In this document: positions 1-14,373 of the stretch, in pieces
How the letters are laid out: the number at the start of each line of letters is the position of its first letter
How positions within the stretch are numbered: position 1 is the first letter of the stretch
NCBI GenBank assembly: GCA_033063855.1
Contig: CP093829.1
Coordinates: 12,679,537-12,743,536, forward strand
Source: Smittia aterrima
Lineage: Eukaryota; Arthropoda; Insecta; Diptera; Chironomidae
Direction of reading: 5' to 3'
Length of the DNA: 64,000 bases
Made by a program: the position numbers and the translations under genes
Notes under the pieces: generated by a model
The model's database searches: none
What the model was told of the DNA's origin: nothing
The model's input: the letters and a program-made list of their open reading frames with translations, nothing else

Positions 1-1656
1 ATTGCATTTTAATTTAAATGGAAAACTTTGTTTCACAACACGACGTCATAATATTAAGGGCGGCTCAAGCAACAGAAAACATGATTCACAATATGATAAA
101 AGCAACTATCACTATGACACATCAATGGGAATTCCTGCTTGTCATGTATGCAGATTCTGATGATAATCAGCCCTAAGTGTCTCCTCCGCCAGTAACAAAG
201 GTATATAAGGAACATTTATTACAGTTTTACGATTGTGTTAATCTGCTGCGGCAGATCCAATGGCGCTTTTGTCTCCGGCATCGTTTCACTTCACAAATAA
301 CATTCACAGAACAAATCAAACGAGAGAAAGAAGGAGAAAACTATGGAAAAACTTGTTTCCCACCCTTTTGGTCGGCGAGAAAAAATTAAATTAAAAAACT
401 TTTAAGTTTCAAACTAAAGTTTTGAATGGGAACACCAGCTCTCGAGCAAACTTGGGAACTAACACACTCCTTCTTCTCATAAGTTCTCACACCGCATGTA
501 TTTGCTAATCTAATCACTCAACTGATAACAAGTACGAAGACGAATTTCGAGTACCTCTGCGACGAAATCCGAAACGCGATAAAATCTTATCAACTCTTAG
601 CGATTTCTTGTCGCAAAATTTATGAATTTGAGCTTTTTGATGTAATCGAGTCGATTAAACAAGCATTTCTGTTTAATCTTCTTAATCGACCTTGATAGAA
701 ATAATAATTTCTTTTCAAAACAGTTGTTAAAATATTTTCTTTGGAGTCAGCGATAACTCGCGTGGCCTTTTAGAAGTGAAATCTACAACTGAATTTAAAA
801 TATCGCAGTGAATGTGAAGAGTTTATCACTTTAAACTGTCGCATTTTTTATTGTTGCCGAGTGCGAGATATTCTCTTGAGTCATTTGAAGTTTCTTGCAA
901 ACGAGAGGGACTTTAGCTTACCCGCTAAATCCTTTGCGCTTGTTTACAGGCGACGTATGGTTGTTGACAGTATCGGTCTCTTGAGATTCTGCAAAAGGAA
1001 AAAAGAAAAATCTTTAGTCACCTCAACGAAAACCAACAAAAAATTACTAATTTAACTCAAATCGACCGTGAAAATGATTTAAATTTTCAATTTCGTGTCT
1101 AGCACTGACTTGTCGAACGAAGAAAAATGATTTTGTAATCTGCCTACGACAGCAAAAGAAATGTCGCAAATCTGATTTCTCAGCTATGTCAAAATCAATT
1201 AGTTACGCGCTTGAATTTCTTTTCTTATCAAATGTCAGGTTTATCGCGATTTTGCAGTGTCAAAAAGTCAGTTTTCCCTAAGCACCGACCTCTCGGCTCA
1301 ACGCTCTCTCTGAAACTGAATTAAATTTCCCACGAAAACAAAAGCTGAGTCGAGCCAAGAAAGCAACAAAAGCTTTTTAGGGGAAGGTAGTCGTCGATCA
1401 TGCTTGCTTTTAATGACTCACATCGGCTTGTAAATCGGATTCGTGTCAAATCGAAGAGAAGCCACGAGATCATTGCGGAGATGATTTATGAATAAATTCG
1501 ATTTGTGATTGCTTTAATTTACGATCTCATTTGAAATGGGACTTTAATTGAATCTTAATACGATAAGCGCGTGAAAAGACCGAAAAATTCTCTGACATTT
1601 GTAAATATTTTCGTTGCCAATTGTAAATTTAATTAATTCAATCTCAGTCGCTTTAC
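1..1656. other. Left-edge trio intron
   Basis: After the SH3 exon the minus-strand donor at 1655-1656 opens an intron running off the window. I see no second DH, PH, Ig or kinase motif here in either strand, only short AT-rich chance frames. Confidence 0.6.
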
Positions 1657-4600
1657 CTTCATCGCCATCACCTGCCCGCCGACTTTTTGATGTTTGCGTG
1701 GGTGCCGGTTTCAGAATTGATGACGGCACCAAACCTTCTATGATTTGTTCTTGTGTCGATGATGAGCTGAGCGATGTTGTTGACACATTGTTGTTGTTTG
1801 TTGAGCCATTTGTCAGACGTACAAGACAAAATTCAGGTGCGCCTAGGCAATTTGTATCGAGCACTTCCACTTGTTGACCCTTCTGCACGCTCAATTCGGC
1901 ACTGCCTTGTGAGGCGACGTAATCTGATATGACCCACGTCATCTCCACAATGCCAGTCTGTGTCAATTAATCGAGAGGAGAGAGAAATAGGGAAATTAGT
2001 AAATTTACTTTATCATCACACTCTCATTTGCATCATTGTCAACATTAACCACCAGAACGAGACCGAAATCATTCAATTGTCGTCCATTAGCATCAGCAAA
2101 TATCATTACATTATTTTGTCTTTCAAATCTTTCAATTACAAAATTTTTAAACGAACGACTGCCACATACGCAGCAGGACAACGGCGAACCATTAAGCAAG
2201 TGAGAGCAGACATTTTCTTCCTTCAAGCAGATTCCGTAGCAAATTTTTCATCTCGACATCAAATTATGTTGAGGAATGTTCTGTCGCTTGAACGAGGCTT
2301 CCACCAACACAAGGATAAACGAGCCCGCAACATGATAGCTCCATATAATGATGATAATAATTTAATAATTCTTCGTCTTCCACGACTTTAATCGATATCC
2401 CCCTCAACACAGAAGCACAAATTCCTCCATCTCTCCACATCATACACGCTTCCCTTCCATTTCTTTCGGCCGTGTACGAAGACCTTCATGGCGAGATGAA
2501 AACCATTATTCAATAAACACTAATGGGAAACAATCTGGTGATTGCCACATTTATGGAATTAAGTTTGAGCATGAGGTGTGTCTAATATTAAAACAAAACA
2601 GTCCTTGTTGTGCTGTGTACAGCTTCACGAGAAAAAGAGACAATCACATTGACACCAATAATCAAGTGGGTGGATGTAACGAACACGTGAAAATCCTCAA
2701 GTGCATTCGATGACTCGAAGATTGTCTGTAAACAACAGCCAACCGACGTGACTAACAACATGCAGAACATTTTCCTTTATCAGTGCTTCGTATCACAAAC
2801 AAAAACGAGTGTAATATTAATAAAAGAAAAAATCACAACACGGGCAAACAATGAGAAGGAAGGAGGAGAGGCACATGCTAAGCTCTTTTTACGATTCAAC
2901 TTATTTTTAATTGGAAGCGTTGAAAGTTTGAACAGGAGGAACTATTATGAGAATATCATCAGCTGATTTGATTAAGTTTAGGGGCGTTGAGTGTATGTAT
3001 AACGAGTTTGTGGAAAATAAACTCAATTTCCCTCGCCAACTGTTGCGTCCAAAAATAAATATTGGAGAATTTTTTTTTATTATTAAATTAAATGTGCAAA
3101 GAGTCGACAAAGTGATTCATGCTCTCATCATCAACCATAGATTGTTCAAAATGTAAAACCACACGTGGACGGATAAAAGTTCCATTGAAAGTCAACAGGA
3201 AACAAGAAATTATGTTTGTCTTCGTTCGTTTGATGAATCAACGGTGATTGTTCCGCGCCTTTCTTGAAGTAAACACTCGCAATATATTATTAGGGTAAAG
3301 AAAGAAAGACGAATTCCGCGAAAACAGTCGAGTTCCATGTAAATTTATTGGATGAGTTGACCAATGATGTCACAAACTTTGCAAGAGTCCCCTAGCAAGT
3401 CACGCCATTTAATGAAACGCCTTTCTTTAAACGAGGTTATATTTAAATATTCATTGAAAAGAAACTTATCTGGAATAATAAGTAATTGAAGGTAAAGTGC
3501 AATTACATGTCAATGAAAAGAAGTGAAAGCACAGGCTTAGTGCGTGCACTTGCTAATCAACGTAATGATCGCTAAACCGAGTTTCTACTAACATGAAACA
3601 TTTATGCTAATTACAAGAATCATTCTAATACAGCGCGCTTCCTACACATTCGCACGCAATATTCTAAATTTAGGTTTTGCCTTGAAGCGACACAAAATAA
3701 TTTTCCCTAAAATATTTTAAAGTGTCATTCCACTCAAATAGAAAAAACCTTCACAACTCTCGTCTCGCTTCGAATTAATTAATAATTTGTTTGATGTAAA
3801 ACTTTTGTTTCACACTCATTCATTTCGTCGGGAAATTTATTTTTCGATGATAAGAAACTGAGGAAAAACTTTGAGTTTGATGTTGTCGTCGTGTAAGAGA
3901 AGAGAAATTTTCCATGTGGAATTAAATCTATGAATGATGATTAAGAAGAGCAAATGACTGACGTCATTCTCTGCAGAAAATAAGCAAATTTATGAATGAA
4001 AGCAAAGCCGAGATATGTACAAGAAGAAGACCATTTTGGGTGCTGAAGGGAGCAACGAGCAAAAAAAGAATTGCGTGAGATAAAAAAAAGTTGACATGAA
4101 AGTAAATTTATTCAAGCGAGGAAATTTGATAATTTCCCTAATTGACTTCGTGTGATGATTTCATGAGAGAACGAAGAAAAACGAAACAGCATTCATCAGG
4201 TGTCTCTCGACCCGCCCTCGAAGAGTAAGCCACAGAAAAAATATCATGACAGCAATTAACCTGCAGTTTCTTTCCTGAGTACGAGCGTAATTGACAAGTG
4301 TCGATTGTGTGCTGTCGCGACAAGGCCGCATGAGACTGCGTGACGCTCGTTTGCCGGAACCAGGGCAGCGAAATCTTTCGTCCGCCCTTTGAGGTCTTCA
4401 TCGTTAGCAAATCCATTTTGATAAATTCCTTTTGTGGTAATAAATTCACTTGATATCTTAAAGTTTTTTTGTCCTTGCGAAAGAAGCTTTTATCGTTTTG
4501 ATTTCGATTGAAAGCTATCTACTCTCATTTCACTTAATTCACTTGATAAATTTTTATTTCAAACGTTTTAGTTTTCTTTGTGATTGCATAATCGAAGTTG

Positions 4601-7600
4601 AGCGTTTCGACTTTTTAAGTTCGCCGGACGATGTTGACACTTAGTAAACAGTTTCTCGTTATTTATTCTCACAATTATGATCGATTTGTCGTGGTTAATT
4701 GTCAATTTTTTCAAAGCTGTCGTCTCAAGACTTTTTCTCATCGAGTTTAGTTAAGAAAACAATTCACAGCAGCCTCAAATAACCTGACAACTGAAGAGTG
4801 TCATAGGTCGTCGAGAGAAATTCCAACTGACCTGCGAGAAGTTTTAACAATATATTTTTTTGGTGCGTCGTCGCTGATCGGAAGGATTTTTCTCGCTTTC
4901 TTCTTTCCACGAAAATCTTCTTCGTCTCTCTCCCTCTCTCTTTTCTTTTCCTCCTCTCTCAGAACCAAAAAAATGTTCAGAAGGCAATAAAATTGATAAA
5001 TTTCCGCTTTAATGGGTGTTTTATCGATGGAAAGGAATCTACGTGAAGGTCTCTCCTTGAAGATTGATAACTCGATCCCAGCAATAAGATGCGAGACAGA
5101 TTTTCCAAGCAACTGATGAATTTATTGCTCCAATTATTGTGCAATTTTCACCGGAAGCTTTCCATTCACTCGAAATTGCCTGTGATAGCTTATTGACTTG
5201 CTACGATGGTGTGTTCGCAACCTTTTCCGAATTGATTTTTCCTTCTGCTCTCTTTCTCTCGGATGAAAAGTTTTTTCAGATTTTCTGAGCGACGTCAATG
5301 TACGCTCGAGTCAGCGCCATTAAATCTTTCTTGTAGAGGACAGTTTCTCCATCTTTTTACAATATCCGCATTTAACTCGATATCCGGTGACTTATCCAAT
5401 ACTGCTTTGAGAGTCAAATGAAAGAATTTTTCATTTTTCATTTAAGGTAACTGATTAGAATTCGCTTTTCATTTTGAATCACGGCCAAACTTCGTTCAAT
5501 TAACGCTTTGCGACTTTTCTCGGAATGTTTATTTATTATTTCTTCGCTAGATCTTCCCGTCGACTACTGACGATTTTTCCAATTTTCGTATCTGTCAGCG
5601 AATGCATAAAGTGCTTTATGTTCAGACGAATTATTTTTTTCGGCAATTTTAATTTTTGTTTAAGTTATTTTTCTATTTGTTCTCCTCCTTTATTTATAGT
5701 TTTAAGAAATGATTTTATTGCTTTTCTTTGCTTTGCGAATTCAAAGTTTATCTTCGATATTCTCGTATCTGCACTGTTTACCGTTCAGCTGTTTGCACTG
5801 TGCAGTTCATCGTTGAAGTGGATGGAATGTCTAAAGGGATTCCCGAGTGAGCCTCGGAGGCAAACATTGTGGGTGGGCAACTGTGAGTGGTTGTTAGCAC
5901 ACGAGTAATAAAACTTAATTAACGACACTTCTCTTGCTCCTTTTCAACCCTCGCTCTGTGCAACTAATGTCGCATCGGGTTGTTAATTACATCCATGGAA
6001 CGGAACAATGTTCATTATTTGCACAACCACTTTCTCTCTCATCGTCGTTGTCGTTGTTTGTGTGTCGTCCTCAGCATCCAGCAGACATTTTTACTTTCAT
6101 GATGGTTCTTCTTCTTTCTTGAGAAAATAAAAATTCCCACAAAGAATAATTGAGATGGTTTTCTTTGATTTTTCTTTCAAATTAAATTCTTATAGTTGTA
6201 GGATGAAGAAAGAAATTCAATTTTCATTTCACTCTTTTTCGTCTGAACTGCGAGACTTGAAATAGAAAAATCTCTAAAAACTAAATCTTGCACTTTTCCG
6301 TCTCGTCTCAATATGGTTCAGCTCAATTTTGAACTAAAAAGATCTTACAATGACTTCAAAATGTCTACTTTGATCTCTTTCTCTTTTTTTTTCGCGGACT
6401 GAAACGCGCAACGTTCACTTCTGTGTCCACTTAATACTGACGAGTACTGTGATAGCGCGCGTGTTTCTACTTTTTCCTTCTCGACATCAAAGCCGAGAAC
6501 GAAGGAAAATCATTTTCAGCTGATGATGATGATTTGTGTGGCAAATTCTCTCTTTCGCTCTCGATGGGCACAGAGGAGTGAAGCGATGGAAATTTTCGGA
6601 AAATGTTCCAACTGATAACAGACAATAAGAAGAGGATTGTGCGGGATTTCGATTTTGCGGAGAGAACTCTACGTCCATGGGAATGTGTAACTGATAAATC
6701 ATCATTGATGACGGAAAGACCTTTTCTTGATTCTGCGGCAAACAAAGGAGAAGTTTCAAGGTTAGCCGAAAATTATTTTCCAGTAATTTTGGTTTCTCTG
6801 TAAATTTTTGAAGCGTTTTCCAACGACAAGATGAAAAGAGATTCGACAGAGCAAAGAAAACATTTTTCTTCTCACTGACATTAACAACAAACAATTTTCA
6901 TTTTTCCTTCGACTTCTAATCCGCATGCGCTTGTTATCAATGTCATTGAAAAATCATTGAAATCATCATTGCGTTCGTTAATTTCAAACATATTTGTGTA
7001 TGTAAGACACGAAGAGTTTGCGGAAATTTTTTGATATCGCCTTGAATGACAAAACGATCGAGAGGCGTCGCAACTAATTATTCTCGCCTCACGACCCTTC
7101 GCGCTCAATCGAAGCTTTTTCTCACAGTTTTCGTAGCCTTGAATATCGCGATCTCAATTATTGTCTTCTTCGTTTGCCAACGCTTTTCCTCTCGATCTTT
7201 TCACAACAATTTTCTCGCCTCTCACCGAAGCGCGTCTTTTTCACAATGCACTTCAAAGTAGGCGAGATGTTTTCATGAGCTTAATTGAGATATTGCTTGT
7301 TTGGATTAACTTGAATTGAATCATAACGAATTTGCAATTAACAGAACATTCAATCTATTGTTGCGTTTGATCTTAATCAATCAGTTTGAGGGCGACGCCA
7401 CAATAATTCTCATCTGTCGCAAAATTGTTTATCATGCGATGACTTAATATGAAGAAGCGGGTTAGTGATGGACAATTGAGATCATTTTGAAAATGATATT
7501 ATCATTCAAACAAATGTTTAACGCTAATAAGGTTTCAGTTTTCCTTTTTGTCCACAAGAAACGAGACAAACTACCAATGGTATCCTACCATCAAAAATTC

Positions 7601-10600
7601 TGTTCACAACTTGATCGCGTAATTTGAGAAATGCTTTGACATGAGTCAAAGATTCAATTGCTTTCAATGACAATTGATTAATTAATTTCCCGAAAATATT
7701 TTATCTACACGACGTCAGAGCTAGCTACGTCAACTAACACTCCATCTCTCTCTAACAAGCCGATTTCTGCGCTTAATTCGGTTGTTTATTGACTGCGACA
7801 TAGTGGTTAGAATTTATCGCTCGGAGAGTCGTATAAATGTCGAGCTTAAAGCACCAGAAATATTCAAATTTCAATCAAAATAGAACGAAAAGAAAACTCT
7901 CTCCTGGCCACCCACAACAAGCACATCATTGATTTGACCACGGCATAGAAATGATAACAAAAATCACGATTCTCCTCATCGAGTTTTAAGAGCGCCGTCT
8001 AAAAATACACGCCATAAGCTGCCGGCCACTTATAGCCATTTAATTAGAGGCAGAAACGGAGAAGAAAGAAAAATAAACACAAACGAAAATAAAACTCAAA
8101 CTTACAGATGGGAGCTTGTGCCACAAAAAGAATTTCCACGGAATGATGAATGGTTGGAAGGAAGACGGATGACGTTCAATTAGTTCCTTACGATTTTTTC
8201 GAATTGATTTCGGAAAGAAAACTTTTTTATCAACGAATAATCAACGGCAATAATTGAGAACGCATGCCGAGGCACTTTGTTTAAATTTTCTTAGAGTTCA
8301 CTGATTGAAATAAATAAAGTTCTTCGAGCGAACGTGTAAATAAATCTTTACAATCGCGCTGTTAATGAAATACTGAAGAGTGAGCATAGGATTGTACAGC
8401 TCTCTGCCTCTTTCGTTCGTAAAATAATTTGCGAAGAGGTCGAGTTTGTGCTCACTCGCATTTTTGTTCTTTTTTTGACTCGTCACAGTTTTCTCGAGTT
8501 CATTTGTTGCTCTGTCAGCGTGGCGAGTGGTGCTGGTTTCCCGCGATATGGTGGAGATTGATTTGATTACTCTTCCGAACTAAATTTACAAGCTCTGGCC
8601 ATGGCCTTGCCTATTCGAATTATCCGAACATCATCGCACACACATCTCATTAGTTTAAGCATGTCGAAGCAGCCGGGAATCGCCTCAGAACATTTATCGT
8701 AGAAGGGAAAACTGTTTACTCTTCCTTATCGTGTTTCAATTTCTGATAAAGAATGTCGGTGGGGTGAATGGTGGCGGAGAATGGAATCAATAACGAGAAG
8801 CAGGCCAAATGGATTTTTTATTGGAATTTAATTGGAAACACACTTCGTAAGGCACACATGAAATCGCAATCAGAATCGCAGACAACAGCGAAAGGAAGCA
8901 AAAGGAAAATTCATTGAATTGATATTTGATAAAGTTTAATTGGTTCGATGGAGCAAACGAACGCTTCGAGTGAAATCAACGATCTGGCGGATAATTTACG
9001 AGACATTTGAACGATCATGGTCCTGACAGCTTACAAGACATCGTGCGACTAATTAAAACAGTTTTTCATAATAAAATTCAAAACACTCTTCGCTGATCAT
9101 TCCGTTACAACCGAAAAGAGATTATGTGTCAAAATTCATTAATTTTCTTGAAATTCCTGACAATTTTCTCGCGCATTTAAATGGAATCTCGGTCAACATC
9201 TGGCGGCATGCACACAATTTCTCATTCAGATCACTTGACTCACCTTCTCGCTGTCGGTGGTGTTGCCAGATCCGAAGCTTGCCAATGAACTGCCATCTGG
9301 GTCGTGTTCGTGGTTGATTCCTTGCTCGTCGATATCTTTCGACAAACGTTGTGATGCCGAAAGATTATTCTTGGCGTTATTGTTCGATGCTTTTCCAGGT
9401 GATTTAAGAAGCGAAAATGAAGTTCCAGAGAAATAAGTCTCTTGAATCACTTCACGCAATCGTTTGATCCAGTTTTGCTTTTGTTCTAAAGTATTTGCTT
9501 TCATTACAATTCTAAAGTCTGACATCATCGGTGCGCGTCCCGTCCAAATTGCGAATTTGCATTCGTCGCCACCCTCGATGTGCTCCGTCACGCCCAAGTC
9601 TGAGGTCATTAATTTGTTCTTGTAAACGTATTTTGCAACGCCATTTGTGTCTTTGACTTCCTTTGAAAATAATAAATACATATCGAAGAGAAAGACTTGA
9701 CGTTCGCGTCCCTTTCTGATGATTTGCTTATTGTCCCATGTCAAAAAAGATTCCTGTGTAATTTAAATGAGAGTAAAATACTTTAGTTAATTGATTCGAA
9801 CTTATAACTCACTGTTAATACAACTTCACCAAGTGAAGTTTTTGGTACATCGCATTGCTCGAGCATAGAGAGATGAATGGCGTCATTTGCCTTCTTCGGA
9901 ATATTCAAACAAACTTCGAGTCCATCTTTCAACTCGCCTTGGCCTTCATCACAACAAGCTAGAATTTGTTCGAGTAACAACTGATACTTTGTGATTCTCT
10001 GTACTGGCTTGATTAGATAAGCTTGAAGTGGATGTTCAATCTTGAGTTTCTGTTGAATGTCATCAAAGTAATTGCCACCGTTCTGCACGACAAAGTCGTT
10101 TGACTTCTTCTTATCTTGACAGAACGGCACGTAAATGTCGAACTTGGCCGCCCATGTCACGAAACAATGTCCCACGTCTTCAGGAATTGTTTCATATTTT
10201 TCGAGCTCTTTAAGGAAAATCTGTTTGTGGAATTGGTAAATGATTTCGATATTCATGAAAATCACAGACTCCTTGCCAATCAATTTCTTTGGCACGTTAC
10301 TTCCACTTCGAACTTCTCTTAAATAAGTATCGATGCAAGTTTCAAGATCCTTAACGTATGCTCGCTCAGTTTGAAGCAATTCCCCCATAATATGTTCCTT
10401 TCTTCGAGAAAGCTTACGCTTCTCTTCTGAAATTTCTTTTGATACAACTTGAAGTTTGTTTTCAAGCGATGGATCTGAGTGACGATATTCGGGATGAGTT
10501 GCTGACCTCGTTGAACTGCCAGATGACGTATCTTCATCAGAGATTGTTAACAGTCCCAAAGACTTTTCAAGATTAGATCGATACATCTCCATTCGGTTAC

Positions 10601-13600
10601 TGAAATCCTTATAACGGTTATCAACTGTAGCTACCCATTGCTTAATGGAAATAGCGTGAGCATGTCCTTTTTCAACAAGCGAGTCAGCTAACTGAATTAG
10701 CAGTTTTACTCGCTCACGAGTTTCTTTCGCGGTTCCTTTGAACTCGTTATGTTCTTTCAATAGAACTTCCCGCTCCTCGTTGTTATTGCAGTTTTTTGAA
10801 ACCCTTGATGAGAGATAAGCTTCGCCAGTGTCGTGAATCCATTCGATAGCCTGCTTTGCCGACCTTTCAAATAATACGAATTGTTGGCATTGATCGAAAG
10901 CTTTCTTTCTTTGTGTCCAATACTCGAGCACGTGATTCTCCTGCGACAAGAGATTGTCCAAGATGGACTTGACACGTGCTTCGCTTGTACCGGGTGATGC
11001 AATATCGTAGAACTGATATGCTCGACTAATGAACTTCAGGAAAGTTTCAGCAGTTCTTCGAGCGAGTGTACAAGCTTTGAGGAAAGCTTCTTTCTGCTCT
11101 TGATGCTTTGAAATGAGTTGAACGATGACTTGAGCTTTCTCTGATGATCCACCACCTCCGCACCAATCCTCTTCGCGCTTGTATTCCTTTTCAAGACTGT
11201 CGAGAACACTACAAACTTGTTCTGCTGTTTTAAAGAAATTCATTCCCGATTTCATTAATTTGTGGCGATCTTCAGCGCATGTCACCAGCTGCTGCCATTT
11301 TTTTGTGACATCATCAGCGATTTCGGCAATCGATTGAGGATCATAATGGTTTGCATTAGTCAATGCATCCGCTCGATATTTGACTTGAACAGCGGCTGTG
11401 TGTGTTCGTTCGATTGCCACTTGAAATTGTTCATGCTCCTTCATGAAAACTTCAGCATCTTGAAAACTATTGGGGATCGCAAAATTGGCATATAACATTG
11501 CTTCACCATTGCGAATCCACGAGATGACTTGGTTTGCATCGTTTTGGAAGTGACACAACTGTATCGTTTGCTCGAGTTTGACTCGTTTAGTCTCAGCGAG
11601 GTCTTCAAGATCCATTTCACGATCATGAAGAAACTCTAGCAAATACTGAACGCGAGTGGTCGATGTGTGACTTGAATCAGCCATTATAATGAACCCGCAG
11701 TTCTCGAACAATTGATTGAGTTCTTGGCCTTGTTGGATAATTTGATAAACAGTGCTTTGCATTTGATTTACGCTTTCGTTGTGCAACCGTAGTGACTGCT
11801 CAGCGATTTGATAATTTCTGGTGACTTCGATGTGTTGCAACTCTTCTGCCCACATTTCAAGTTGAGACGAAACTTCTAACGCATCTCGTTCAAAGATTCT
11901 TAAGCGAAGATACAGATCGACTCGCATTTTCCTTGTCTGCCAAAGTGATTCGAGTTCAGCTCGATTTTTGGCCAATCTTTCGAGAGCGTTTTGAACAGCC
12001 GCAAGTGAACCGGTTGAGTCATCTTCGGGTTCCTTTAGAGCTCTCAATTCAAGAATCAAAGCTTCGCCTTGAGCGTGTGCTTGCATACACGTTTGAATTG
12101 TACTTTCTTCTTGTTCCTTGCATTGTTCGAGTAAACGTTCAGTTTCTATTAAATCTTTATTTGAAAGATTCAAAATCTCATCGTTCGTGACTTCATCTCG
12201 CAGCTGGTCGACAAAAGCTTGCAAATCTTTCTCATTTGAGTAAAATAAAACTGCCAAATCGAGCCGACGTCGTCGTTGCTCAACGCGTTCCGCAAAAGAT
12301 GAAACGTGCTTTTCAAGATTACAAACAACTGAATGAATCTCCGTTGGCGCCACTTCACCCGATTGTGCGAGTTCATGGGCAGCTGCGAGCAATTTCTCTG
12401 CGTTGCGATAAGTATTTTGCGCAACATTCTCAAAGTGTTCGTGACTCGTCTGATAAATTCGTGCTTTCTGAAGGTTTCTGCCGATTCCCTTATTCTTCCT
12501 CAGAAAAACGTCGCCATGATTCTGTAGCCAGTCAAGGACTTGCTTAACATCCTCTTGAAAAAGTCTTAGGGCAAGTTTCTGATGCAACCGAAGTTTCCCT
12601 TTATGCCACTTGTCCTCTAATGCACGATGATGCGATAGTATTTGGTGGATTAAATGCAAGACGTGTGTTGCTCCCTCGCTGTAGTCAGCAGCTGGGTTGT
12701 TATATTTTCCGTTTTCCTAAAAGAAAAGTTCAATTTTAGCTCCTTTTTAATTAAGTGATTTTTGTCTCTTACATTCTTTCTCTGGTTACCATTGATTGCA
12801 GGTTGATTACAAACTTGCACGAGATGATCGAGTTGGTAGAGTAGCTTTTTACTTGTCGAGTGAACTTCAGTGTAAGCATGACACATCGCTTCATAGAGCG
12901 ACTGGTGAGTTCTGATTGCTGTTTCAAGGTTTTCAGCATCAGACGGATTTGGTATTGAAGCTTCAACAGCAGCTGACCATGAAAGGACACTCTCAGCGTA
13001 TTGTTCAGCCTAAAATGATGAGATTTAATCAATTGATCAAAATAACGAAAAATAAAAAGGTCTCACCTTGTGATGAAAGATCACGCTGAGGTTCAATACA
13101 GCAGTTCTCTCATCAAGTCGGTTAGTAAACTCCTTCCAAGTCTTGTCCAATCTCGTTGCAAGCGATCGAATGTGCTGCGAAGCGTAATGATTGCTTTCCA
13201 CAAGTCTTCCAGCCACACTCATTATCCGGCCGATGTTCACACTAACAGTCATCGTCGTCACAGCAAAGCGATTGTGATCTTCTTGAAGATTCTTTGCCGT
13301 TAGGTGATTGACTCCAATGTCCATGTAGTTTTGTTGGAAAACGTCACGATTGTGCATGATCCATTCAAACATTTTTTCGCAGTCTTGTTCGAAGAGCCGC
13401 AATTGAAAACATTGATCAAGTTTTAATTTCTTCTGTTGCCAGAGAATCAACAGCTGTTGTTGCGTGTTTCTTGACGTTTCTAAATGCTGAAGAACTTGAT
13501 TGATTGTGTCGTTGATGTCAGGATTAGGCGAGGTTGCACCATTGGAAGCTTGTTGATTTGTAGTAGTTGGTGTAGACACATTAGACCCGTCAGATCGATT

Positions 13601-14373
13601 CATGTACTGCGTAAGTTTTCCCAGCAGTTTTTGTCCGAGCGCGTCTAGGTCGTCCAATGGCAACTTGAGAATCTTTCTTTTCATATCGTTGTGGTTGTCG
13701 ATGTGATGTTTGGCGCCATTTACATCTTCGGCGAGATCAAAATGTTGTAGGTCTTCTTGAAAATCTTCAATTCGATCACCAATATCGCTCGCCTGCCACG
13801 AGAAATCTTCGTAGGCTACTCGCAGGTCAAGCCACTGACTGTGATCGTAGTGAAGAAAGCCGTCAAAGTCTGATGTCAGTTGTGAAACGTCAATCATTTT
13901 GCCGAGCGACTGAATCGATATTGTTGTGACCTCGAACTTGTATTTGTTGCTGGCAATTGAGCTGCGCTGTTTTTGCCAAAAATTGTCGGGCTTGATGATC
14001 AATACTTGATGGATGAGGTCGCTAAAGTTTTCCTGCAGAATTTTCAATGCCGTTTTGGCACCGGCAGACGTGTTGGCATTGCCTCGCATGTCGATGATAA
14101 TTGTAAATCCCAAGTTACGCGCTTCGGTACTACAAATGGATGAAGGATATAAATTTATGCGATCTTATATGAAATTTGAGCAATAACAAACCTTGGGATG
14201 TTAAGAAGGTAACTAATGATGCGCCGTAGATCTTCCGGTTTAATTCTTTCACGTTTCGGTGTCGAGGGAAAGCTGATGATCGGTCCACCGCGGCCATCAC
14301 GACCTCCTGACAAGAACGCAACGCGCTCTTGCAAAAGCGTGATGATGTCAATTGCTCGAACGCCGCTTTCCAT
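1657..14373 (-). CDS. trio: Trio Rho guanine-nucleotide exchange factor, 5' half (partial gene)
   Basis: Trio is a large cytoplasmic Rac/Rho GEF that steers axon growth and cell shape. Six coding exons are read on the minus strand: 14192-14373, 13067-14129, 12773-13009, 9813-12716, 9244-9753 and 1657-1957. All joins are GT-AG and keep frame, giving about 1732 residues in the window. Domain order: CRAL-TRIO (SEC14) at about 1-165 with a FTIIIDMRG strand; a spectrin-repeat array to about 1240; DH domain at about 1265-1460 with conserved LIKPVQRITKYQLLL; PH domain in the fifth exon (KGRERQVFLFDMYLLFSKEV); SH3 in the sixth (GIVEMTWVISDYVAS). The match to animal Trio is collinear throughout. The last exon ends in phase 1 at a GT donor, so the second DH-PH and later parts lie left of base 1. 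Introns are 47-67 bases except one of 7.3 kb before the SH3 exon. The start at the ATG at 14373 is the simplest choice; the frame stays open upstream to a TAA near 14420. Confidence 0.95.
1958..9243 (-). other. 7.3-kb trio intron between PH1 and SH3 exons
   Basis: The intron lies between the PH exon (donor at 9242-9243) and the SH3 exon (acceptor at 1958-1959). It is more than 100 times longer than the other trio introns here. Open frames inside it (for example 1960-2391, 5525-5908 and 6487-6894) show no recognisable domain and many begin at non-ATG codons, so I treat them as chance. Its length and position would suit enhancers or an alternative promoter, but no such element was recognised. 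Confidence 0.6.

Noticed and set aside
1960..2391. A 143-codon plus-strand frame opposite the trio SH3 exon border.
   Set aside because: Low-complexity AT-rich translation with no domain; it starts exactly at the trio intron edge and is best read as chance.
5525..5908. A 127-codon Phe/Leu/Ile-rich frame that might suggest a membrane protein.
   Set aside because: The hydrophobicity reflects T-rich intron DNA; there is no family motif and it lies within the 7.3-kb trio intron.
7477..7500. Sixteen bases (TGAGATCATTTTGAAA) equal to the 5' part of the bantam microRNA.
   Set aside because: The last bases of the mature microRNA differ, the matching stretch is itself a short palindrome (ATCATTTT-G-AAAATGAT), and no bantam 5' arm is present upstream. 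A chance match is most likely.
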